Part shown: in pieces, positions 9,195 through 17,976 of the stretch
Layout of the letters: every line of letters starts with the position of its first letter
Position numbering within the stretch: the stretch's first letter is position 1
Assembly: GCF_003318295.1 (NCBI RefSeq)
Contig: NZ_QOCW01000028.1
Location: forward strand, 1 to 63,753
DNA: 63,753 nucleotides
Direction of reading: 5' to 3'
Source of the DNA: Bacillus taeanensis
Lineage (GTDB): Bacteria; Bacillota; Bacilli; Bacillales; UBA6769
Made by a program: the position numbers and the translations under genes
Notes under the pieces: model-generated
Databases searched by the model: none
What the model was told of the DNA's origin: nothing
The model's input: only the letters and a program-made list of their open reading frames with translations

Positions 9195-9935
9195 TTATTT
9201 CACAACAACAGGTTTTGCTTCGCCTCGTAATGCGTGATATTCCCACGTATTTTCAAATGCTCGGCGGTTTTCCGGACGGAAGTTTACACAAACATCGTCC
9301 TCTTCAACCGGAGCTGCCTCAAAAACCTCTACTTTTACCGGAACAGATGGATAGCTTTCACTCGAATCTAACGGGTTCGGTGTATTTGAGAAAACAAATA
9401 ATGTATCCAGTTCGGTGCGAAGGGTAACGGACGCCCCTTGTCGACAGTGATTCTTCACAAAATGCATATTGCCGTCTTCATCGCAGTACACTTTTGAAAA
9501 TAAGTTTAAGACTGGCACGATGTCGCGTACGCCTAAACCATTTCGAACAAGCTCCACCGCAAAGTTTTCTTCGCCGCTTCGTAACCAATCATTGCGAAGC
9601 TCTTGATATGTTGTTACACCATATTTCTGATCAGTCAGTTTTCGTGACGTATAACCTGAAATGCTGTCATGCCAGCCGAGGGTATCTTCCACAATGCTCG
9701 TTAACACTCTGCCGTTATCGCTCATCAAGACATGACCTTTCGTTAAATGAGACGTATGCTGCGCCTTTAACGTATCCGGCATATTGTAGCGCTCTGTTAA
9801 ATTATCAGCGTGATACAGTAGTGTTGAAAGATTTACGCCGTTCCCTAAAGCTGTTAAACGAACGAGTTTTCCTTTGCCGATTGTTCCAGACCATTTCCCG
9901 CCTGCAGGGATGATTTTGCTAAAAATGCTATTCAT
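9195..9935 (-). CDS. DUF1989 protein, urea carboxylase-associated 1 (carboxyguanidine deiminase subunit)
   Basis: First gene of the enzyme operon. The 246 residues fit UAAP1: IPAGGKWSGTIGKGKLVRL at the N-terminus, NLSTLLYHADNLTERYN, a DTLGWHDS motif equivalent to DTCGRHDT of its partner, and the acidic NFRPENRRAFENTWEY tail. Only about a quarter of positions look identical to the next gene by eye, as expected for two subunits of a heteromer. AAAGGAGG stands 8 bases before the ATG. Expression is predicted to depend on the upstream guanidine-I riboswitch. It is expected to act with the 8499-9149 protein on carboxyguanidine. Confidence 0.85.
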   Translation of the reverse strand: MNSIFSKIIPAGGKWSGTIGKGKLVRLTALGNGVNLSTLLYHADNLTERYNMPDTLKAQHTSHLTKGHVLMSDNGRVLTSIVEDTLGWHDSISGYTSRKLTDQKYGVTTYQELRNDWLRSGEENFAVELVRNGLGVRDIVPVLNLFSKVYCDEDGNMHFVKNHCRQGASVTLRTELDTLFVFSNTPNPLDSSESYPSVPVKVEVFEAAPVEEDDVCVNFRPENRRAFENTWEYHALRGEAKPVVVK

Positions 9936-10000
9936 AAAGAATTCCTCCTTTAAATTAGTAATGTGAAAGGCAGCCTCTTATCGCAGTCAGCCTATTAAAA

Positions 10001-10048
10001 TAAAAAAAGATAAAAGCCTGGGAGATTTTCGTCTCCCAGGCTTTTATC
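10001..10048 (-). terminator. Expression-platform terminator of riboswitch 1
   Basis: GATAAAAGCCTGGGAGA and its reverse complement form a 17-bp stem around a 6-base loop (10009-10048), followed on the minus strand by seven T. The upstream strand of the stem overlaps the last conserved bases of the aptamer, as expected for ligand-controlled attenuation. Confidence 0.9.
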
Positions 10049-10158
10049 CTTCCGTGTATACAGCTGGCGATTGCCTGCCGCTGTACGCTCTCTCTCGGAC
10101 CAGACTTCCTATATTGAATAAGGAGATATTCAACACAGAAACGGAACCCTAGACAGCT
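10001..10158 (-). ncRNA. Guanidine-I (ykkC) riboswitch upstream of the enzyme operon
   Basis: Read on the minus strand, the leader contains the hallmark blocks CTAGGGTTCCG (10143-10153), TCTGGTCCGAGAG (10093-10105) and ACGGAAGGATAAAAGCC (10037-10053), in the order and spacing of the guanidine-I aptamer, with a variable hairpin between the last two. It is followed by a 17-bp terminator stem. Guanidine binding should stop terminator formation and switch on the DUF1989-DUF1989-carboxylase-hydrolase operon that begins 65 bases downstream. Confidence 0.93.
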
Positions 10159-10274
10159 TTTTTCTTCTCAATAAGAGAATCTTTATTCAATTCGATGTAT
10201 TCTGTAAATTCATTGTAAACAAATCTGTTAAACTTGTAAGATCTTTCGTTAGATTATGTAACGCATTTTTAAAA

Positions 10275-11624
10275 TTACCGATTTTCGACTGCTACTTTTC
10301 CTTTTCTTAACTCTGTTTCAGGTTTTCGGGCTAGACTTGTGCGAATGCCGATGTAAACAAAGCCTAATACAATCCAACCGACGCCGATCAGAAGTGTTTG
10401 CTTTTCCAATAACGTTAACAACCAGCCGATAAAGCAGGCGCCAATTAGCGGGAAGACGAGATATAAAAACGTTTCTTTTAGAGAGCGCTTCTTATTTCTC
10501 ACATAATAATGAAAAATCACGGAAACATTTACAAACGTAAATGCTGTTAATGCCCCAAAACTAACGAATGTAACAGCCGTATCAAGGTCAATGGCGATCG
10601 AGAAAAACGATATTATTGTCACAAACACAATATTTACAACCGGTGTTTTAAACTTCGGATGAAGATAGCCAAACACTTTATTAGGTAAAATCGACTCTCT
10701 ACCTAAAGCAAATAAAAATCGTGTTACACTCGTTACTGATGAGACGCCCTGTGTAAAGATCGCGACAATTAATACGGTAGTAAAAAGAGCACTTAATACA
10801 TTACCGCCAACCATCTGCACAAGTTCAAATGAAGCTGTATCACTATTTTCAAATACAAATCCTGGATACGCAACTTGAGTTAAATAAGAAATCGAAATAT
10901 ATAAAACAGCGGCAATACTTACAATCATAAAAATCGCTTTTGGAATCGTCTTACGTGGGTTTACTGTTTCTTCTGCCATCGTTGTAACGGCATCAAAGCC
11001 TAGAAAACAGAAGCAAATGAGCGCGGCCCCTGAAAAGATGGTAGAAACAGAAAAGTCATTTCCAAAAAACGGCTGCATCGAAAACAGTGCCATGCCATCA
11101 CCGCCAACAATGATATCCTTTGCAACGAACACACAAAATAAAATGATAAACAAGATTTGAAAGATAACAGAAAAGCCGCTCACTCTTGCTGCTGATTTAA
11201 TACCGATAATGTTTACAAATGCTAAGACGAGATTTAAGACGATAATCCAAACATACACCGGGATACTCGGAAACTGCGCATTTAAAAAGAGACCAAATGT
11301 TAAACATGCAATAATTGGTGAAACGATATAATCAAGAAGAAGCGCCCAGCCGACGAGAAAGCCCATCTTTGGATTAAGTGCTTTTTTCGTATACGTATAA
11401 GCAGAGCCTGAAATCGGATAAGCTTTCACCATGCGGCTGTAGCTGTAAGCTGTAAAAAAGATTGCCAGAAAAGCGACCACATAAGCCGCTGACAGCATCC
11501 CACCCGCCGCTTCAAAAGCAACACCATACACTGTAAAGAAAATCATAGGCGTCATCCACGCAAGTCCGAGAAAAACAACTCCAAATACATTTAAAGACTT
11601 TTTAAATTCCGTTGTTTGTGCCAT
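10275..11624 (-). CDS. APC-superfamily permease, candidate guanidine importer
   Basis: 449 residues with about 12 predicted membrane segments. The N-terminal FGVVFLGLAWMTPMIFFTVYG and the YSRMVKAYPISGSAYTYTKK region are typical of amino acid-polyamine-organocation permeases. A CFCFLGFDAVTTMAEE-type segment in TM6, followed by NPRKTIPKAI, is also characteristic. It has its own guanidine-I riboswitch, so its transport substrate is probably guanidine or a related product; the direction is not shown by sequence. Because it lies with catabolic genes, import is more likely than export. GGGAGAGGG precedes the ATG. Known guanidine exporters are mainly SMR proteins; this one is unrelated. Confidence 0.85.
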   Translation of the reverse strand: MAQTTEFKKSLNVFGVVFLGLAWMTPMIFFTVYGVAFEAAGGMLSAAYVVAFLAIFFTAYSYSRMVKAYPISGSAYTYTKKALNPKMGFLVGWALLLDYIVSPIIACLTFGLFLNAQFPSIPVYVWIIVLNLVLAFVNIIGIKSAARVSGFSVIFQILFIILFCVFVAKDIIVGGDGMALFSMQPFFGNDFSVSTIFSGAALICFCFLGFDAVTTMAEETVNPRKTIPKAIFMIVSIAAVLYISISYLTQVAYPGFVFENSDTASFELVQMVGGNVLSALFTTVLIVAIFTQGVSSVTSVTRFLFALGRESILPNKVFGYLHPKFKTPVVNIVFVTIISFFSIAIDLDTAVTFVSFGALTAFTFVNVSVIFHYYVRNKKRSLKETFLYLVFPLIGACFIGWLLTLLEKQTLLIGVGWIVLGFVYIGIRTSLARKPETELRKGKVAVENR

Positions 11625-11785
11625 TATGAAACCCTCTCCCTTTTATAACTGAATATTCTGAACGAAATGGCCATACTTATTTACATTTTCCTGTTAATGA
11701 TAAACGAACAGTTTTCTTACAAAATTGCGCTCAACTTTTTCAAATTAGTTTGAAAATGTAATAGTCAAAAGAATATCTAGCTCGC

Positions 11786-11933
11786 GAAAAAAAAAGAAAA
11801 GCCTGGGAGAGGTCGTCTCCCAGGCTTTTATCCTTCCGTGTATATGGAAATCAACACATTTTCCATACGCTCTCTCTCGGACCAGACTTAATCGTTGTGT
11901 AATACAATGATCAACGGAACCCTAGACAGCTTT
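11786..11933 (-). ncRNA. Guanidine-I (ykkC) riboswitch upstream of the APC permease
   Basis: A second complete copy of the motif: CTAGGGTTCCG (11914-11924), TCTGGTCCGAGAG (11875-11887) and ACGGAAGGATAAAAGCC (11822-11838). The conserved blocks are identical to riboswitch 1 while the variable hairpins differ in sequence, so both appear to be maintained by selection. It controls the permease 160 bases downstream. Confidence 0.93.
11787..11830 (-). terminator. Expression-platform terminator of riboswitch 2
   Basis: A 14-bp perfect stem (AAAAGCCTGGGAGA with its complement, 5-base loop, 11797-11829) is followed on the minus strand by a run of nine or more T. Same design as the first riboswitch. 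Confidence 0.9.
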
Positions 11934-12351
11934 TTCGTTCACTTTAACCGTGAACCTTTATGAAATTAGTGGGATTAATGTGCTTTGTTACTTCAAGTAT
12001 AGAGAGGAAAAAAGGAGCCTGCAATGATCGCGTAATAAAATATCACATGCTTTTCACATGGAGTGGACTAAAAGTTATCATATGAACATTTATAAAATCG
12101 CTTCTTAATCCAAAAAATAACGAATGAATCAACTGCTTTGACGTTTCCAAATAATTCTTTTCACACTGGAACCAAAATATGTTACGATCTATCATATAAA
12201 ATTAAGAAAATTCTTTACAATTGCAAACAAAACCAACAAAAATTTACGTACTGTTATAGTTTCAATTTAAGGTTTCTCTTATAATATAAGTAGTTAGCAG
12301 AAATCTTTTAAAAGCTAAACAGCTCTGGATTGTGAAAGGGGATACATAGTT
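11934..12351. other. Divergent intergenic region between the permease riboswitch and fbp
   Basis: About 400 bases without a credible reading frame. Both the minus-strand permease leader and the plus-strand fbp must start here. A TATAAT at 12280-12285 is the only good -10 match for fbp; its -35 is poor. I see no palindrome that I can assign to a regulator. Confidence 0.4.
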
Positions 12352-14283
12352 TTGAACAAAAAATACTTAGATTTACTCGCTCAAAAATATGATTGTGAAG
12401 AAAAAGTAGTTACTGAAATTATTAATCTTGAAGCAATTCTTAATTTACCAAAGGGAACTGAACATTTTGTCAGTGATTTACACGGCGAGTATCAAGCCTT
12501 TCAACATGTGTTAAGAAATGGATCAGGGAGAGTAAAAGAGAAAATCAGAGACCTTTTTAGCGGGGTCATCTACGAAAAAGAAATTAATGAACTAGCCACA
12601 TTAGTTTATTATCCTGAAGAAAAATTACAGTTAATTAAAAATAATGTTGATAATGAACAAGAATTAAATCTATGGTACAAAGAAACGATTGAGCGTATGA
12701 TTAAGCTTATTTCTTTTTGCTCCTCTAAATATACACGCTCGAAAGTACGTAAAGCACTGCCTAATCAGTTTACCTATATTATCGAAGAGCTGCTGTACAA
12801 AACAGATGAATCCGCAAATAAGGAACAGTATTACACAAAAATGGTCGAGCAAATTATTTCACTCGGACAAGCTGATAAGCTTATTACAGGTCTTGCTTAC
12901 AGCACGCAGCGATTAGTTGTTGACCATCTTCATGTTGTAGGAGATATTTATGATCGCGGACCGGAACCTGATAAAATTATGGAAGCTCTCATTAACTATC
13001 ATTCCGTTGATATTCAGTGGGGCAACCATGATGTGCTGTGGATCGGTGCCTTTGCCGGTTCAAAAGTTTGTCTTGCGAATATTATTCGTATTTGTGCTCG
13101 CTACGACAATTTAGATATTATTGAAGATGTATACGGAATCAATTTAAGGCCACTTCTTAACCTTGCCGAGAGATACTATGGAGACAATCCAGCCTTTCGA
13201 CCAAAAATACATTCCGATAAAAAAACAACGGACCATGAACGATTACAAATTACGAAAATGCATCAAGCGATCGCAATGATTCAGTTCAAACTTGAAAGCC
13301 CGATCATCAAAAGACGACCGTACTTTAATATGTCAGAAAGACTGCTTCTTGAGAAAGTTGATTATGATAAAAACGAAATCACGATTGGTGAAACAACGTA
13401 CCCATTAGAAAATTCTTGTTTTGCAACGATTAACCCAGAACAACCTGATCAGTTATTAGAAGAAGAACAGCAGGTAATAGATAAACTGTTATTTTCTGTC
13501 CAACATTCAGAAAAGCTTGCGAGACATATGAATTTTCTTATAAAAAAAGGCAGTCTTTATTTAAAATATAACGGGAACTTATTAATTCATGGTTGTATTC
13601 CTTTAGATGAAAACGGAAATATGGAAAAAATGGTGATTGAAAATAAAACGTATGCAGGTCGTGATTTACTTAATGTTTTTGAACATTATTTACGTCATGC
13701 ATTTGCCCATCCTGAAAAGACAGATGACCTTGCGACAGATATGGTTTGGTATTTATGGACAGGAGAATATTCATCACTGTTTGGAAAAAGAGCAATGACA
13801 ACCTTTGAACGATATTTCATTGAGGATAAAGCCACTCATAAAGAGGTAAAAAATCCATACTACTATTTACGTGAAAATGAGGATACGTGCCGTCAAATCC
13901 TGGCAGAATTTGATCTTAACCCAGATCAAGGTCATATTATTAATGGCCATACACCTGTTAAAGAAATTGAAGGAGAAAATCCAATTAAAGCAAACGGCAA
14001 GATGGTTGTTATTGACGGCGGCTTTTCGAAGGCGTATCAATCAAAAACAGGCATTGCCGGCTACACGTTATTATATAACTCTTACGGCATGAAACTTGTC
14101 GCCCATAAGCATTTTAACTCAAAAGAAGATGTTCTCCTAAATGGAACAGACGTTTTATCCGTAAAAAGGTTGGTCGATAAAGAACTGGAGCGCAAAAAGG
14201 TTCTAGAAACAAATGTTGGCGAGGAATTATTACAGGAAATCTCTATTTTGAAGAGTTTAATGGAATATCGTTATATGAAATGA
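12352..14283 (+). CDS. fbp: Class III fructose-1,6-bisphosphatase
   Basis: Hydrolyses fructose 1,6-bisphosphate to fructose 6-phosphate in gluconeogenesis. The 643 residues include the metallophosphatase-like motifs [13 protein letters not shown] near residue 40, [12 protein letters not shown] near 200 and [11 protein letters not shown] near 225, then [20 protein letters not shown] and [15 protein letters not shown] towards the C-terminus. The length is close to the Bacillus subtilis enzyme (about 670). The start is TTG with AAAGGGGA 8 bases upstream. The gene is monocistronic and ends at a hairpin. Confidence 0.95.
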   Translation: MNKKYLDLLAQKYDCEEKVVTEIINLEAILNLPKGTEHFVSDLHGEYQAFQHVLRNGSGRVKEKIRDLFSGVIYEKEINELATLVYYPEEKLQLIKNNVDNEQELNLWYKETIERMIKLISFCSSKYTRSKVRKALPNQFTYIIEELLYKTDESANKEQYYTKMVEQIISLGQADKLITGLAYSTQRLVVDHLHVVGDIYDRGPEPDKIMEALINYHSVDIQWGNHDVLWIGAFAGSKVCLANIIRICARYDNLDIIEDVYGINLRPLLNLAERYYGDNPAFRPKIHSDKKTTDHERLQITKMHQAIAMIQFKLESPIIKRRPYFNMSERLLLEKVDYDKNEITIGETTYPLENSCFATINPEQPDQLLEEEQQVIDKLLFSVQHSEKLARHMNFLIKKGSLYLKYNGNLLIHGCIPLDENGNMEKMVIENKTYAGRDLLNVFEHYLRHAFAHPEKTDDLATDMVWYLWTGEYSSLFGKRAMTTFERYFIEDKATHKEVKNPYYYLRENEDTCRQILAEFDLNPDQGHIINGHTPVKEIEGENPIKANGKMVVIDGGFSKAYQSKTGIAGYTLLYNSYGMKLVAHKHFNSKEDVLLNGTDVLSVKRLVDKELERKKVLETNVGEELLQEISILKSLMEYRYMK

Positions 14284-14287
14284 TGAA

Positions 14288-14326
14288 CCTCCCCCACTTC
14301 CCTATGGTTGAAGTGGGGGTTTCTAA
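14288..14326 (+). terminator. Terminator after fbp
   Basis: CCCCCACTTC and GAAGTGGGGG form a 10-bp perfect stem with a 9-base loop directly after the fbp stop. The following T run is short (TTTC), so it may also be an unrelated GC-rich repeat. Confidence 0.65.
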
Positions 14327-14401
14327 TGTTTCTAAATGGATGGATACTTACAATCTTTAGGTTACTTTTACTTCTTTGGAGCAGCTAGCAGGATGCTATT
14401 T

Positions 14402-14869
14402 TTAATCGATTTCCTTAATCATTTCAAATATATTTTCCTCTGAAACAACTTTAATACCGTTTTGTTGAAGTAAAGCGGCCGTTACACCGCTCCCAGCAAT
14501 CTTCTCACCTTTAAATGTTCCATTATATATCATGGCACTTCCGCATGATGGGCTGTTTTCTTTCAAAACGACAAGTAAAGCCCCTACTTCTTGCGCAATT
14601 TTTAACGTTTCATACGCACCTTTTATATATTGACCCGTGACGTCCTCACCTGATACAGTGATTACTTTTGCTTTCTCGTTAAGAACATCTTCGCCACTCC
14701 CACCAACAATCTCAGCCGGTTCTCTTGGAGTTGAAAAACCGCCGAGCAGCTCAGGGCATACTGTCATTGCCTTATTTTCTTCTACCAGTTTTTTAATTTT
14801 GTTATGTAAGCAGTCTGTGCCGTTGTATCTGACCTTTAAACCTGCGAGACAAGAACTGACTAGAATCAT
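14402..14869 (-). CDS. DUF523-family protein
   Basis: 155 residues matching DUF523: ILVSSCLAGLKVRYNG at the start, CPELLGGFSTPREPAEI near residue 40 and LKENSPSCGSAMIYNG near residue 105. The conserved cysteines in SSCLAG, CPE and SPSCG suggest a metal or Fe-S site, but the biochemical role of the family is unknown. A GTG at 14878 overlaps the GAGGTGA ribosome binding site, so I take the ATG at 14869. The gene stands alone between fbp and the TetR gene. Confidence 0.85.
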   Translation of the reverse strand: MILVSSCLAGLKVRYNGTDCLHNKIKKLVEENKAMTVCPELLGGFSTPREPAEIVGGSGEDVLNEKAKVITVSGEDVTGQYIKGAYETLKIAQEVGALLVVLKENSPSCGSAMIYNGTFKGEKIAGSGVTAALLQQNGIKVVSEENIFEMIKEID

Positions 14870-14998
14870 AGAATTCACCTCATTTCCCTTTATTTAAAGC
14901 CTACTGCTTTTTTGTTTTATAAAATGTTAAGATGACAAGTACCGTTCGCCATATCTTACTCCTCGTTCGATAATTGTTGCATGATCAGACATTTTGAT

Positions 14999-15568
14999 TT
15001 AATCTTTGTAAGGCTCAAAATCAACCCCATACATAATAAAAGGAAGAAGTGATGTAATAAATTCTTCCGGCGGTACTTCTCTATTTCTTCTCCATTCTAC
15101 AGATGCGCCGTAAATTCCCCAGCTTAACATAACAGCTGCTCTCTTCAGTGCTGTATTTTCATCAAGTGAACGCTTTTTCAACAACATTTTACAAAAAATA
15201 ATTTCGAGCTGCTCCCTTATAATCTGGGCTATCGTGTCTTCGTATCCTCGATGGCAGCGGTTAGATAAAGAATTTTGAAAATTGGTAATCGCTAAGAAAA
15301 TATTAACCACCACCTCTTCATTTAGATCATTTTGTTTGATTTTCTCAGAATCCAAATTAATCAACAGCACTTCTGATAATACCTTTTCCAATAAATCATA
15401 TTTATCAGCGAAATGATAATAAAACGTCGCACGGTTTACCATTGCCTTTGTTGTAATATCTTTAATCGTAATATCCTTGAATTCTTTTTCACTTGAAAGT
15501 TCAATAAAAGCATCCATTATTAATTTACGTGTCCGAACAATTCTAGGGTCCGTTTTTTCTTGAGTCAT
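14999..15568 (-). CDS. TetR/AcrR-family transcriptional regulator
   Basis: 189 residues. The N-terminal helix-turn-helix has the usual TetR pattern (LIMDAFIELSSEKEFKDITIKDI, then VNRATFYYHFADKYDLLEKV around residues 48-66); the C-terminal ligand-binding part resembles the TetR_C_8 type. It is transcribed away from the DsbA-like/YdhR operon, so it probably represses that operon and itself. A palindrome in the intergenic region is the likely operator. The inducer is unknown. Confidence 0.85.
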   Translation of the reverse strand: MTQEKTDPRIVRTRKLIMDAFIELSSEKEFKDITIKDITTKAMVNRATFYYHFADKYDLLEKVLSEVLLINLDSEKIKQNDLNEEVVVNIFLAITNFQNSLSNRCHRGYEDTIAQIIREQLEIIFCKMLLKKRSLDENTALKRAAVMLSWGIYGASVEWRRNREVPPEEFITSLLPFIMYGVDFEPYKD

Positions 15569-15621
15569 TTTTTAACATCACCTTCTACTTTTTAGACAAT
15601 TTTTAAAATGTGTTGTATATA

Positions 15622-15643
15622 CGATAAATTTAATTAATTATCG
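15622..15643. promoter_or_regulatory. Candidate TetR operator
   Basis: CGATAA and TTATCG are spaced by 10 AT-rich bases between the divergent TetR and DsbA-like genes. The position fits a self-regulating operator. A wider pair TGTTGTA (15611-15617) / TACAACA (15677-15683) is an alternative. Based only on symmetry and position. Confidence 0.35.
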
Positions 15644-15748
15644 GTATGGGTGTTTTTTCTTATGTATTACAATGCCATTGTACAACAACTATTCACGCAA
15701 ATCTAAACTGCAGCTTTTTATGCTTATAAAAAAAGGTGGTATGTTGAT

Positions 15749-16678
15749 ATGAAGGAAACGAATAAAATGATTTGTGATCTGGAATCCGGTGTCTGTGGAG
15801 AAGTTGGAGAAAAAGAGTTCGAGATCATTGATTTCAATCAACGTAAGAAAACGGTTGATTTATATTATGTAACAGACCCTATCTGTTCACATTGCTGGGT
15901 GCTCGAACCAGTGCTGCGCCGTTTTACAGAGCAGTATGGACACTATTTTAACTTTCATACGGTGATGGGCGGATTGCTCGAAAAATGGGGTGACGATCCT
16001 GTTGATCCTGCAAACGGTATTTTTGGACCGGCAGACGTTACCGGTCACTGGAGGGAAGTTGGCGAATATTCCCGCATGCCAATTGACGGGACATTGATGA
16101 TTGATAATCCAGTTCAATCATCTTACCCTCCTTCCCGTGTATTTAAAGTGATTCAAAAACACTATAATGATGGATTAGCTTCTGAATATTTACGGCGTAC
16201 AAGAGAAGCTCTTTTCCTATTCAATCAAAATATTTCAGAAAAATCTGTTTTGATTGACATTGTAAATAAGCTTGAACTTGATGGAAAAACAATTGTAAAC
16301 GAAGCGGAACAACGAAGCGGACAGCAATTATTAAATGAAGATTTCAAGCTTGCCGCAAGTCTCGGTGTGCGGGGATTTCCAACAATTATTATCGTAAACA
16401 AAGAAAATAAAGGAGTAAAAATTGTCGGTGCCCGCGCTTTAGAAAACTATGTTTCCGGGCTAGAGCAAGTTTTAAATAATGAAGAACTTCTGCCAAAGAA
16501 ACAACAGGCACTTTCAAGCTTGCTTAAACAGGAAAAATTATTATTTTCAAAAGAAATTGAAGTCATGTACGATATTGACCAATCAAAAGTAAAAGCTTTC
16601 ATTGAAAAAGAGCTTTCACAAAATGAATATCAAGTAAAAGAACTTCTAGGAGAATCCTATTTTACAACCACAAACTAG
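15749..16678 (+). CDS. DsbA-family thioredoxin-fold protein (DsbA_5/SpxH-like)
   Basis: 309 residues without a signal peptide, hence cytoplasmic. A thioredoxin-like domain holds a CSHC active site (Cys46/Cys49, in DPICSHCWVLEP) and the cis-proline loop RGFPT near residue 210. This domain is shared with FrnE-like DsbA proteins and with the ClpXP adaptor SpxH/YjbH. An additional Cys pair lies in the first 16 residues. The C-terminal 60 residues look helical and may bind a partner. AAAAGGTGG precedes the ATG. It is the first gene of an operon with YdhR, divergent from a TetR regulator; a role in thiol or electrophile stress is an inference. Confidence 0.75.
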   Translation: MKETNKMICDLESGVCGEVGEKEFEIIDFNQRKKTVDLYYVTDPICSHCWVLEPVLRRFTEQYGHYFNFHTVMGGLLEKWGDDPVDPANGIFGPADVTGHWREVGEYSRMPIDGTLMIDNPVQSSYPPSRVFKVIQKHYNDGLASEYLRRTREALFLFNQNISEKSVLIDIVNKLELDGKTIVNEAEQRSGQQLLNEDFKLAASLGVRGFPTIIIVNKENKGVKIVGARALENYVSGLEQVLNNEELLPKKQQALSSLLKQEKLLFSKEIEVMYDIDQSKVKAFIEKELSQNEYQVKELLGESYFTTTN

Positions 16679-16693
16679 TAAAGGAGAATAGAA

Positions 16694-16999
16694 ATGGCAT
16701 ACGTATTACAAATCGATTTTACAATGAATGGACCGTTCGGTGATCAAATGGCTGAGGAGTTTTCCGATTTAGCAAAGAGTATCACTGAAGAAGAAGGTTT
16801 CATGTCGAAAATTTGGACGGAAAACCCGGAAACAAATGAAGCCGGCGGCATTTACATTTTCGAAACAAAAGAAACAGCCGAAAAATATTTAGAGATGCAT
16901 TCTAAACGATTAGCCGGATTTGGCATAGAAAATGTTAACGCAAAAATCTTTACGATCAATTCTAAATTAACTGAAATTACGAACGGGCGAGTGAACTAA
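16694..16999 (+). CDS. YdhR-family putative monooxygenase
   Basis: A 101-residue ferredoxin-like alpha+beta barrel protein. MAYVLQIDFTMNGPFGDQMAEEF at the start and EEGFMSKIWTENPETNEAGGIYIFETKETAEKY are the family hallmarks of E. coli YdhR. The family is related to small ABM-type monooxygenases, but no substrate is established. It follows the DsbA-like gene by 15 bases with AAGGAG upstream, so the two are co-transcribed under the TetR regulator. Confidence 0.85.
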   Translation: MAYVLQIDFTMNGPFGDQMAEEFSDLAKSITEEEGFMSKIWTENPETNEAGGIYIFETKETAEKYLEMHSKRLAGFGIENVNAKIFTINSKLTEITNGRVN

Positions 17000-17024
17000 A
17001 TAACTCGGAAAGCTTTACCGATTT

Positions 17025-17942
17025 TCAGAAAAAAAGTCTAGTGCCTTTAAGCCTGGCATGAAAATAAGTCGAACAGGGTTTATTCATTATGTAGTTTTTA
17101 TTACAAGAAAAAGATAAACTCATTCGTTCCAATAGTTCTTTTTTTGATTTAGGATAGCTTACACCTTGGAAATCGTTTAGTTCCTTTAATTGATCGTATA
17201 CTTCCATTACCCAAGGTTGTTCTAAATGACTTTGACGAACAGCTTTAACATTTTGAAAGACTTCAACTGGTGAGCCATGTGAAAGAATCGTTCCGTTGTT
17301 TAAAACAATCACTTCATCAGCCCATTCATAAGCAAAGTCAACATTATGAGTAGACAGTATAATTGTTCTGCTTTCATGATGAATCGAATCTAATAACTTC
17401 ATAATTTTTTTCGAGTAATACGGATCAAGTCCTGCTGTTGGCTCATCTAAGACCATGATCTCCGGGTTCATCGCAATAATACCTGCAATAGCGACTCTCT
17501 TTTTTTGACCAATGCTTAAAAAATGGGGCGGTTTATCTTTTAACGATTCAGTCTCTGTTAGCTTCATTGCGTCCTCAACAGTTTGCTTCACCTTTTCTGG
17601 GGATAGTCCTAAATTTTTAGGACCAAATTTAATATCTTCGTAAACACTTGAAGAAAAAAGCTGGGAGTCAGGATTTTGAAAAACAATCCCGACCTGTTGG
17701 CGAAGTTCCCGTATTTCCTTTCGTGTATAGGATAGCATTTTTCCCTTATATAGAACGGTACCCTTGGTAGGCTTAATAATCCCATTAAGGAGTAAAAACA
17801 TTGTCGACTTTCCCGCCCCATTGTTTCCAATTAACGCAATTTTTTTCCCGTGATTGATCGATAAATTAATATCTTTTAACGCAACCGTTCCATCCGCATA
17901 TTTATAAGATAAATGTTCAAAGGAGAGAATTGGTGATTTCAC
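17025..17942 (-). CDS. cbiO: Cobalt ECF transporter ATP-binding subunit
   Basis: Energises cobalt uptake with CbiMNQ. It has Walker A GNNGAGKST near residue 38, the Q-loop VFQNPDSQLF, signature SIGQKKRVAIAG, Walker B IMVLDEPTAGLDP and the switch His in STHN. The reading frame runs from a TTG at 17972, but that codon lacks a binding site. The GTG at 17942 has GGGG 8 bases upstream and gives the usual MKSPILSFEHLSYKY start. At 305 residues it is somewhat longer than typical. Last gene of the cobalamin operon. Confidence 0.9.
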   Translation of the reverse strand: MKSPILSFEHLSYKYADGTVALKDINLSINHGKKIALIGNNGAGKSTMFLLLNGIIKPTKGTVLYKGKMLSYTRKEIRELRQQVGIVFQNPDSQLFSSSVYEDIKFGPKNLGLSPEKVKQTVEDAMKLTETESLKDKPPHFLSIGQKKRVAIAGIIAMNPEIMVLDEPTAGLDPYYSKKIMKLLDSIHHESRTIILSTHNVDFAYEWADEVIVLNNGTILSHGSPVEVFQNVKAVRQSHLEQPWVMEVYDQLKELNDFQGVSYPKSKKELLERMSLSFSCNKNYIMNKPCSTYFHARLKGTRLFF

Positions 17943-17976
17943 AATGCATGCCCCGTTTCCAATTTGATTCAACGTG

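Noticed and set aside
3078..9935. Reading the locus as a plain urea amidolyase system
   Set aside because: The enzymes alone would allow it, but two guanidine-I riboswitches and both DUF1989 genes make guanidine the better substrate. Kept open in the entries.
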